A stretch of DNA of 64,000 nt. Origin: Sebastes aleutianus. Its lineage: Eukaryota; Chordata; Actinopteri; Perciformes; Sebastidae. Under the pieces are notes generated by a model that had not been told where the DNA came from, did not search any database, and saw only the letters and a list, made by a program, of their open reading frames with translations. Position 1 is the first letter of the stretch; every line of letters starts with the position of its first letter. The translations under genes were made by a program, and so were the position numbers. Positions 50,801 through 59,949 of this stretch are shown here, piece after piece. The DNA lies in assembly GCA_916700875.1 (NCBI GenBank), contig CAKAKS010000060.1:28862189-28926188 (forward strand), written 5' to 3'.

Positions 50801-53800
50801 CATCACTTTTTCTTTTCTTTATATATTATATTCTTTTTAATTTTTTTATTACTATTTTATTATTTATAATTATCATTTATTTTTTAAAATATATATATAA
50901 GCCTGGAAAAGCATCACAAAAGAAGAATTCAAGTTTGGTGATATCAATGGGTCACAGGCTTGATGCAGTTATTGCAAGCAAAGGATTTGCAACTAAACAT
51001 GAAGTATTATTCACTTTAATCTATTTGAAGTCTATCTGTTTCTATGCTTTTGCTCACCTAAAAATGTGGTGCTCCGTTACAGACGATGCTATCTTCTAAG
51101 TTGTGCAACAGATCAAGATGTAAATACGTGGAAATAAAAGCTGAAATGCTGGTCTCTTGTCTCATATTCATCTTTTGATGTCAAACCCAAATGTTTTCAG
51201 TGAACAGCAAAAATAAATATTGGCCTCGCTGTTCCAATAGTTTTCGAGGGGACTGTATGTGCGTGTCGACAGTCATTTCTAAATGACTGCTACATTCTTC
51301 TTTTAAACTTGGTTTATATGAACTATAGCAAAATGATTTATTTCATTTAATGCAGCTGTGTGTGTGGACTGCCTAAAGTTGTCTGGATCAGAATGTGAAC
51401 CTTTGAACAGAGACAGATTTAGCTTCATGATAAACTAAGCATCTCGTGGCTGTAGCTTCTGATTTTGTGGACCGATATGAGAGAGATTTCAATCTTCTCT
51501 AACTCGGGGCGACAAAGCGAATAAGCATTTTCCCCAAAATGTTTAACCATTCCTTTAACATTAAACTACTGGTTAATAGGAATTGCACATTTTAGCATGA
51601 CTGAAATAAAATAGTTTTAATGTTTTTCTCTGCAAAAGTAAGAAAGGCAGTTTTCAGTTGGCCAGCAGATCATCGCCCTCACTAGATATTTAAAAGAACA
51701 TGCTTGGGGCATGTCAGACTGAATGATTGTAGAAGCGTGCAGATAAGATTCACTACATTAAGTCAGAGCTGCTGTTTTGACAAAAAAAACAAAACACTGT
51801 TGAGATGTGTCTGCTGACACGCCTTATCTAATGAATCACCCCATCAGTCATGTTCAGAAAACACTCATTAGAACACACAGCAGAAAAACGCTTGACCTAC
51901 ATTGGTGGAATTTTTTTTAAGCCAAGACGTGTGTAAACAACAGCCTTCTCTCCCCATTTTCATTAAACCTCAGTGTGAAAAGCACTGCAGGATGAGTGTT
52001 GTGTGAAAAACAAGGTTCTCCTGCTGTTACATTTTTGAAATTCCCCAAGACCTTAACTTCATTTGTTGAAAGGCTCTGAAGGAAAACAGGCACTTAGCAC
52101 ACTAAGGCATAAACTATGATTACAAGGAGTACAATAATATACAATATTTACCACATTTCTGAGCAGTATTTATACACGCTCTAGACATGAGTCGACATAT
52201 CTTTACAAATATTGCTTACATAACTTTGTGTTGAAGCAGTGTGACATTACAATGCACAATAATGCAGAGGCAGATCATGCTGAAGTAGAGCTGCAATGAT
52301 TAATCGATTAGTTGTCAACTATTGAATTAAACCTGCTGTAGGCAGAATGTTTTTGGCATCATTGGACAGAAATTCCATAATAACCTTTCAGCATATTGTA
52401 ATTCAAGTGTTCTGAGAGAAAACTAAACTTCTTCACTTCCTCATTGCTCTGTTTTTAGGCTTTAAAAAAATCTAGCCTGTGACAGAAGACTTTGGTCAGT
52501 CACAGGTCATTTCAGAGAGCGAGCGTTCCTATTGGCTGTTCATTCAACAGAGGCAGCTGTCAATCACTCGCGAACTCCGATCAAACGTTCAAACTAGGCA
52601 GCGCTGATCAAATATGAATTAATATTCTGTTACTGTAATGCGTGTTTCTCTCCACAAATGTTTTCAGAAACATCTTGTAGTGTACTGTTTAGCTGTAAAA
52701 TGAGAAAGTTTGTTCCGGCTGGTGGGCGGTGCTTGGTATTTCCTCAACTGATCTCAACGTGGCTGCCAGGTCACAAACTTTCTCATTTTACAGCTAAACA
52801 GTACACTACAAGATGATTCTGAATTTAAGAAACATTTGAGGCGAGAAATAGGCATCACAGTAACAGAATATTGATTCATATTTGATCAGCGCTGCCTAGT
52901 TTGACCGTTTGGTCGGAGTTCACGAGTGATTGACAGCTGCTGTGAAATCTTGCAGATGCCATTAGGAGCACCGGAGGACACAGAGGCACATGTTTTTTTT
53001 CAGATTACCTGTCTCATGCACTACTGTCAGGATATTTTACCATTTTCTGACATTGTATAGACCAAACAACTAGTCGATTAAATGAGAAAATAATCGTCAG
53101 ATTAATCGATAATGAAAATAATGTCACGCTGCAGCACATACATCAGTTTATACAAATTTATGTCAGTTTAAATTTACTAAAGTACATTTGTTTGGTCTGA
53201 AACATTCTTCCTCCCAGTCAACACTTCAAAGACGCACCTGCTTCCTCTCCTTACACCCACTCACCCTTCTCAGCGGTGGCTCCCTTGTTGAGGATCTGGA
53301 TGGCCCGGCGGATGTCCAGGTTGAACAGAGCCACGGCGGCCGCCCGCTCCCACTCGCGCTCCTGCTCCAGTGATCGCAGGAATATCTCCACGTCGATGTC
53401 GGGGCCCCGGCTGATCCAGCCGCAGAGCCGCAGGGCGAGGCAGCGCTCCTCGCTGTGGTAGCGCGGTACATCTGTCTGCCGGTCTGAACCGCTCCAGCAC
53501 CTGCGGCTCTCTGTTGTGCCTGGGGGAACCAGGAAGACATACACAGAACATTCAATGAGTCCAGTTTACCATTTTTGCAATGTACTATCAATGTAGGATA
53601 ACACAGATAATAATTCAATAATGTTTACAAATGCTATTTAACCAAGGTTCTTCCTCACAAAGAGCATTTTATTATCATATGAAATTTTCAGGTGATTCAA
53701 ACGACTCACCTGAGCTGATCTTCACAATATTCTTGATACCAGAGTAGACCACCGACTGTTTGTTCCCCTGCAGTTTCAGCTCCATATCCTCTACACACTG

Positions 53801-55624
53801 CTTCATATGTGATACTGATATAGGAATTATAACTGATTTTGCCATTCAAACAACATAATGATGGCATGAAACAGGGCAGATCAAGGAGCTTAAGAACCAC
53901 AACTATTACAGGACTTTATCATAATACTCAAATTCAAACTGGACCAAAGTAGAATAACAGTTAAACTGCTGGCTAGATCCACCTAAATGTTACACACTGG
54001 TCCTTTAAACATAGACTGAGCTGTGTTGCCTTATTAACAGGATGCTCCTATTCATAGTAGCTTTACAATGACTGTAATACCAACATAAATATGAAAACAG
54101 TATCACTTCCCCAGTAAACAGGTATTTCCACCACCTCGTCATCGTCAAAAAGGATATAAAAGAGATCACACCACAGAGACTTGAGCTGGGGATCGTTCCC
54201 TCCAGCCAGCAAGTGGTTTCTCCACACCTGGACGGTATCGTGCCCGTACCTGGATTGAGCCCTCTGTCTCATCTTAGTGGCGATGTCTTTCTCAATCACG
54301 CTCTCCACTCCTTCAGCCCCATCCTCCACGCAGTCGTACAGGTGTCTGCCGCACGCCCACATGAGCGAGCTGGTGGAGCTCCAGGCTAGCGAGATGCGTT
54401 CAAACACGGTGAAGTCAGTCATGACCCGGTTGGCTGCCGACACCACCACCATGCGATTCTGAGAGGACGGGTGCCAAGCAAAGCTGCCAATCTGGCTTTC
54501 ACAGGGCTGCACGCTTCGCTCGATGATGGTGGGCTCCGTCTCGTCGCCGATGGGTGTAGGCGTGTGTTGCATGTCGTACAGGCGGATGATGTTGCTGTCA
54601 CGTGTCAGCGTGGCCAGTAGGCCATTACGGGTTGGACACCAAGCCACCTGAAATGAGAAAGGAAAGCATCATGTTGTATAAAATCTACAGTATTTAATAT
54701 TTTACCAACAAGCTACATCTTCAGAATCCAAAGAAACCTTAAAAACACAATTATGATCCCAACTTTGACTAGACAGAGCTTAAGCAAAAACAAACTGCAT
54801 CATACCTTACTGAGCGGCTTAGGTTGCTCAGTGAGCGTGAGCACGGGCTTTTCAAACTTCCTCAGATCCCAGATGGCCACCTGGCCCTCAAAAAAAGAGG
54901 CCACACGGTCATGGAAGTGTGGGTCGACTGTCACCCCCTGGATGGCCTTAGTGTTGACAAACGTCTTCTGGCTTGTGTTTCTCAGGTCAAATATTGCAAG
55001 GTTCCGGTGCATGCCAGCCAACAGCAGCTTTGGGTCACGAAGCAACCAGCAGAGGGACAAGCAAGCATCATTCTGGCCCAACTCATACAACGGTTTGGTC
55101 ACTACTGTGCTTGAGTCCAAATCCACAGATGAGAGACGAATCTTCTCAGAGGCTACACTGGCCTCTGGGGAAAACTTACTGCTAATGTCCCATATGAGGA
55201 CAGAGAAGTCCGCTCTGTGCTTGTCCAACCCAGCAGCCAGCAAGTTGCTGTCCACCGGGTTCCAGGCTAAAGTGTTGCATTGACGGGCGTGCTTGGGCAC
55301 AAACTCTTTCCCCATCAGCTCTTTACACGTGGAGTTGTGGCTCTGACCCAGGCTGGTGAGCACCACTCTGCCGTTAGCTTGGCCCACGGCGAGCAAACAC
55401 TCGGGCTCATGCTTCGGGTACCAGGCTACACATTTCATGTAAGGGGTGTCAGAGTTAATGGCTAGTAAAGTAGCAGCAGTTTCTTCAGAGAGCGGGAGAG
55501 TGCCAGCCTTGGTTTCTGAGCTGCCCACAGGTCCGATGCGATACAGTCCCAGCTCAGAGTCACAGATGACATAGCGGTCCGGGTGGTGGGGAGACCACAG
55601 GATGTCCGGCTTGGAGCCACTCAT
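44825..55624 (-). CDS. mios: GATOR2 complex subunit Mios (WD40 / zinc-ribbon), 11 coding exons, 876 aa
   Basis: Coding exons in transcript order: 55624-54806, 54647-54170, 53814-53710, 53519-53265, 50569-50400, 49930-49865, 49719-49561, 48338-48186, 46649-46445, 46167-46038, 44915-44825 (TAA). The total is 2,631 nt, close to the 875-aa human protein. Residues 1 to about 400 form the WD40 propeller (start MSGSKPDILWSPHH; HARQCNTLAWNPVDSN; GQNDACLSLCWL). The middle is an alpha-solenoid (EWERAAAVALFNLDIRRAIQ; NLEGILLTGLTKDGVDLMES). The C-terminus is the Cys-rich zinc domain (CNFCGKSISYSC, CPGCRKPLPRCALC, CHNCRHGGHAGHM, CTCKC). In the family, Mios works with WDR24, WDR59, SEH1L and SEC13 on the lysosome to oppose GATOR1 and keep mTORC1 amino-acid responsive. 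The exon 2 donor (T|GTGATC) is weak; it was chosen because phase and the known boundary fit. Confidence 0.96.
45170..45650. repeat. Possible dispersed repeat (last MIOS intron)
   Basis: CGAGATCGGGAGCATTTCTA ... a triple GCTAACAGT ... GACGGTCGTCAGCTATCCAG, GC-richer than its surroundings. It looks like a repeat by composition and recalled similarity only. Confidence 0.3.
47283..47445. mobile_element. Diverged 'GGGCTGCAAC' MITE (MIOS intron)
   Basis: GGTTGCAGCTTATTATTC ... TTTTTAGATTAATCGTTAG ... CATAGATGACTCAAATGATTAATTA. AGCAGCAAA is locally repeated inside. Confidence 0.5.
48926..49100. mobile_element. 'TTTCACACCTGTAGTTTGG' MITE fragment (MIOS intron)
   Basis: GGTGCTTTCACACCTGTAGT, then GGTCCGGTTCCTGTTCACAC and CAAACGAACCAGAGAAG. 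Only one end is recognisable. Confidence 0.45.
50895..51255 (+). mobile_element. 3' remnant of a second Tc1/mariner family (MIOS intron)
   Basis: The reading GCCTGGAAAAGCATCACAAA is the typical Tc1 transposase C-terminus (A/P-W-K-S-I-T-K-E-E). It is followed by a 3' UTR and a terminal repeat ending GTTTTCGAGGGGACTG, with TA after it. The 5' end and catalytic region are absent. It lies between MIOS coding exons 4 and 5. Confidence 0.7.
52286..53145. mobile_element. 'GGGCTGCAAC' MITE split by a 0.7-kb repeat (MIOS intron)
   Basis: The left end is AGCTGCAATGATTAATCGAT (to about 52,325). The right end is GTATAGACCAAACAACTAGT ... ATAATGTCACGCTGCAGC (53,036-53,145). Between them sits the unrelated inverted-repeat element. 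Confidence 0.65.
52326..53035. mobile_element. Dispersed percomorph repeat with long internal inverted repeat
   Basis: CTGTAGGCAGAATGTTTTTG ... TCAGCATATTGTAATTCAAG is shared with 22,248-22,410. Inside, arms at 52,554-52,712 and 52,773-52,937 are inverted copies of each other (TGTAAAATGAGAAAGTTTG against its complement), with a 60-bp loop. It ends at ACTGTCAGGATATTTTAC. Confidence 0.75.
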
Positions 55625-56095
55625 GATTCAAGAGGCAGCTAGAAGGATCTCAAAGAAACCTGGAGATTTGGACAGATTGGCACAGAAAATTAGCATAATG
55701 GACAAATACTAGTGATATTACACACCTCACCTTACTGAAATGGGTGCATGTTGTGCAAAAACACAGCAACGAGAAACTCCATAAATATGTCAAGGTAAAT
55801 TTAATGTGTAAATTAGCTTAACCGTTAAATTTCAGCGTTACTGCTGAAAGACAGCTGAAAACACCGGACACTGAGTACAAATATAATATCAATATCATGT
55901 GCAATACTACTTTTTACATTCTCATGTGCAATATCACTGTTCATTGTGTGAAATATTAATGTCCAACATGTGCAATATTACTTATTTTTCTGTTTGTTAG
56001 CTTACTTTACCTTTTTTATTGTACTTATGTTATCTTATTTACTAATTTTAGTAAATGTATCTTACTTAATTGTTATTCTATTAGGCACTGGTGCT

Positions 56096-57015
56096 AGAAA
56101 TAGTACTTTTTTATTTTATACACTTGTATTTTATACACTTATATACTTGTATTTTATACACTTGTATTTTATGCACTTGTATTTTATACACTTGTATTTT
56201 ATGCACTTGTATTTTATACACTTGTATTTTATGCACTTGTATTTTATGCACTTGTATTTTATACACTTATATACTTGTATTTTATACACTTGTATTTTAT
56301 ACACTTGTATTTTATGCACTTGTATTTTATACACTTGTATTTAATGCACTTGTATTTAATGCACTTGTATTTAATACACTTGTATTTAATGCACTTGTAT
56401 TTAATACACTTGTATTTTATGCACTTGTATTTAATGCACTTGTATTTAATACACTTGTATTTAATGCACTTGTATTTAATACACTTGTATTTAATACACT
56501 TGTAATTTATACACTTGTATTTTATGCACTTGTATTTAATGCACTTGTATTTAATATACTTGTATTTTATGCACTTGTATTTTATGCACTTATATACTTG
56601 TATTTTATACACTTGTATTTTATACACTTATATACTTGTATTTTATACACTTGTATTTTATGCACTTATATACTTGTATTTTATACACTTATATACTTGT
56701 ATTTTATACACTTGTATTTTATGCACTTATATACTTGTATTTTATACACTTGTATTTTATGCACTTATATACTTGTATTTTATACACTTATATACTTGTA
56801 TTTTATACACTTATATACTTGTATTTTATACACTTGTATTTTATACACTTATATACTTGTATTTTATACACTTGTATTTTATACACTTGTATTTTATGCA
56901 CTTGTATTTAATACACTTGTATTTTATACACTTGTATTTTATACACTTGTATTTTATGCACTTGTATTTTATACACTTGTATTTTATGCACTTGTATTTT
57001 ATAAACTTGAACTTG
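56096..57015. repeat. 0.9-kb minisatellite, 15-bp unit (MIOS 5'-UTR intron)
   Basis: There are roughly 60 tandem units of ACTTGTATTTTATAC. The main variants are TTTTATAC, TTTTATGC, TTTAATGC and TTTAATAC, plus a longer form with CTTATATACTTGTA inserted. TTTAAT variants cluster at 56,338-56,560; the CTTATATA long form clusters at 56,585-56,860. The unit is a multiple of three and lacks stops, so all frames stay open and produce long spurious ORFs. It ends in a retroelement-like tail. Confidence 0.95.
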
Positions 57016-57070
57016 TTGTATTTTTGAGTCTCTGGCACAAGAATTTCCTTAATAAACTTCTATCTTATCT
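57016..57070 (+). mobile_element. Retroelement 3' tail abutting the minisatellite
   Basis: TCTGGCACAAGAATTTCCTT, then AATAAACTTCTATCTTATCT, matches the typical 3' end of fish non-LTR elements. With the AT-rich 55,860-56,090 stretch (repeated GTGCAATAT), it suggests the minisatellite expanded inside an inserted element. Confidence 0.5.
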
Positions 57071-57370
57071 GATGATTTCAAAGTAAAAAAAAGTTAGCAA
57101 CCTGATTCTAACTAGCTAGTTAACAAAGCATTTGTTTGAAATAAAGGAGCCACGTGAAGTAAATGACATAGTTAATATGTAAACATGACAAAGTGTCTAA
57201 AGTCCAAAGTTTGTTGACATGCTAACTCAGCTAAGCTAAGCTAAGCTAAGCTAATGCTAATGCTAACGAGTGAAGGACGAGCTAACAGTTAGCATGTTGA
57301 GCTAGTTAGCAGTTAAAAACATTTACTAACAACGTAAAGTTATAATATTAACTGTGATGTGTTTACTTAC

Positions 57371-57490
57371 AAACACGCTGCGTGTTTAAATCAGCGGGTG
57401 AATGATGATCTGGCTGCACATGTCGAGCAGCAGGAGACAGCACTTCATCATCAGCTACTCTCAATGTTGTGTGTTACACCAAAACATGTC
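57371..57490 (-). other. mios: Probable MIOS non-coding exon 1 and start region
   Basis: On the minus strand a strong donor (TTT|GTAAGT) ends an exon at 57371. The coding exon has an acceptor-like TTCTAG with its exon starting at 55638, 14 nt before the ATG. This gives a 1.7-kb 5'-UTR intron (55,639-57,370) that holds the large minisatellite. The start site is placed loosely at 57.45-57.54 kb; no TATA box is evident. Confidence 0.5.
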
Positions 57491-57540
57491 CGGGGTGTCG
57501 GAGAATGATGTCAGATACTGAAGGTTCCGGTTAGACGAGG

Positions 57541-58045
<505 letters not shown>

Positions 58046-58139
58046 TGCACCACACACATTAATGCAGCAGTAATACTAATCCATAAACATCATATATGAT
58101 AGTAAAACACTGACAGGGAACAATGTATTGCAGATAATA

Positions 58140-58266
58140 CTTTCATACTTTTACTAAGTAAGGTTTTGAAAGCAGGACTTTTACTTGTAGTGGAGTATGT
58201 TTTACAGTGCAGTATTAGTACTTTTATGTAAGTAAAGGATCTAGATACTTCTTGGACCACTGATTA
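58140..58266 (+). mobile_element. MITE end of the 'ACTTCTTCCACCACTG' family
   Basis: GCAGGACTTTTACTTGTAGT ... AGTAAAGGATCTAGATACTT, then CTTGGACCACTG. It matches the right end of the element at 5.7-6.86 kb. Confidence 0.55.
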
Positions 58267-58475
58267 TAACCACACATTTTGGTAATGAGAATCCACCTGT
58301 TGTAGAAAAAATGCTTTTTGCCCTCATTGACCCCTGTCATATGTAACAACATTATTTAATAAGAGGGCAGAAGTCAAATGTAAAATGTAAAATTTGCCCA
58401 TGTGTTCAAGTACCCCTCTTAAATTCTTGCTTTAGGTTGCAGGTTGGTGCACACAGGTTATATAGAAGCTCCTTG

Positions 58476-58585
58476 GAGAGGTGTTGTACAGTTTGATGGC
58501 TCGGTGGACAAAGGATTTCCTGAGTCTGTCTGTGGAGAACTTGGGGATGCATGAGGTTTACCACCAGAGGGTGCTGTCACCAAAG
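58476..58585 (+). mobile_element. Retroelement-like dispersed repeat, copy 2
   Basis: GTGTTGTACAGTTTGATGGC ... GATTTCCTGAGTCTGTCTGT is shared with 57,976-58,035 in the same orientation, then CCACCAGAGGGTGCTGTC. Only this block is shared between the two copies. Confidence 0.5.
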
Positions 58586-59229
58586 TGTATAAAAAATACA
58601 CAGAAAGGAAAAGCAACAAGACTGAATTCAAAACACACATCGCATCAACAAAATATTTCAGATAATCTATTAAAATTCAGCAGATTATTTAGACATATTA
58701 AAGTAATCAGTGTACATACTTGCACTTTACAAGTAGGTTACAACTACTAGGCTATAAATAAAATTAATATCTGTACTGGGAATCATACTATATCTGGTTT
58801 TTGCATTAGTGAGCAACAGTGGAAAAGTAAGAATAATCTCATTTGGGTCTTTTACGCACAGCATCCAAACAGTCTCCATGCAAAACAGAACCAAAACACA
58901 AACTGTATTAACCCCATAACGCAAAAAGTGACACAGGTATCCATGAGAATAAGACTTCCACCTGATGAAAAAACACCACAATACTCCTTTAATATGTGTG
59001 TGCTGTTACGGGGGTACTTTATTTTGATAATAAGCTATATATTTATATAATTTTTGGAGTGAGAAATTGTCTAATATTCCGATTCCTGCACAGCCAAAGA
59101 GTCAGGAAAAAATAAAGTCCTTTCGGTCAGTCATCCAGCTCTGAACTGGACCAGCAGCTCAAATGTTGGAGCAGCCCCAGAACCCCACCGGCACTACACA
59201 CACAGCACACCAGCTCATCTGATGGTCCT

Positions 59230-59336
59230 CAGTTAGTCTCAGACCGGTTTATAGGACTTCATTACGCGGCGAAATGCCTCCCAAAGAGACACAGCTTGGA
59301 CTGAGCTATACAAGCACTGACTGCAGCTGAATGAGA
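59230..59336 (+). promoter_or_regulatory. col28a1: Candidate COL28A1 promoter and 5'-UTR exon
   Basis: A TATA-like TTTATAGGAC lies at 59248-59257. About 80 nt further on is a donor-like GAGAG|GTAGAATA (exon end about 59,336). The first coding exon has an acceptor ending at 59948, so an upstream non-coding exon is required. The same donor is repeated 111 nt downstream in a tandem duplication. This is inference only. Confidence 0.35.
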
Positions 59337-59524
59337 GGTAGAATAACTTTTTTTTGCATGCCTAATTCAGTATGCACCTTTAATTTGTTTGCTTGTAATG
59401 CCATGTTATGACTGGACTATACAAGCACTGACTGCAGCTGAATGAGAGGTAGAATAACTTTTTTTTGCATGCCTAATACAGTATGCACCCTTAATTTGTT
59501 TGCTTGTATAGTGCCATGTTATAG
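59300..59524 (+). repeat. Tandem duplication, 111-bp period, upstream of COL28A1
   Basis: CTATACAAGCACTGACTGCA ... AGAGGTAGAATAACTTTTTT starts at 59,306 and again at 59,417 with only a few differences, such as TAATTCAG/TAATACAG. Both units contain the donor-like GAG|GTAGAA. Confidence 0.9.
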
Positions 59525-59949
59525 TTTGAATGGTAACTTTAATGTGTGTACTACAGCTTAGGTTCATGCATTTACATTTAGAGATGCTTATTTAATGTAC
59601 ATGAACTCAATTAAAGTTTGCAGTATTTGAAATGTGTTCGGACTAATAGTATTTGCACAGAACATTCTGGTTTTATATTAATTTACATATTTTGGCACTC
59701 TAATATTGCAGGCATTTTATGAAGCATTATATGCTGCAGGACCAGTAGACCTATAATTTGAATAAAGGTTGATTATCATTAGTCAGAAACTTCATAGCTC
59801 TCTGTTTGGGTTGTGGTTAATAGGATGTATGATAGTAACATATCAAACAGCTGAATCTTATGAGTCTGCTTGAATATTTCGTGCTTTGCACGCACTGAAA
59901 GTGTATGCACTTCATTGCTTTGTCTTGTAAACTTGCTGTCTCTGCCAGG

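Noticed and set aside
56096..57015. Regular repeats as a possible CRISPR array
   Set aside because: Units abut without spacers, in a vertebrate intron.
56091..57086. 331-aa open frame and several other long frames on both strands
   Set aside because: They are translations of the 15-bp minisatellite, which has no stops in any frame. The protein is a YFIHL/VFYTL-type repeat with no domain.
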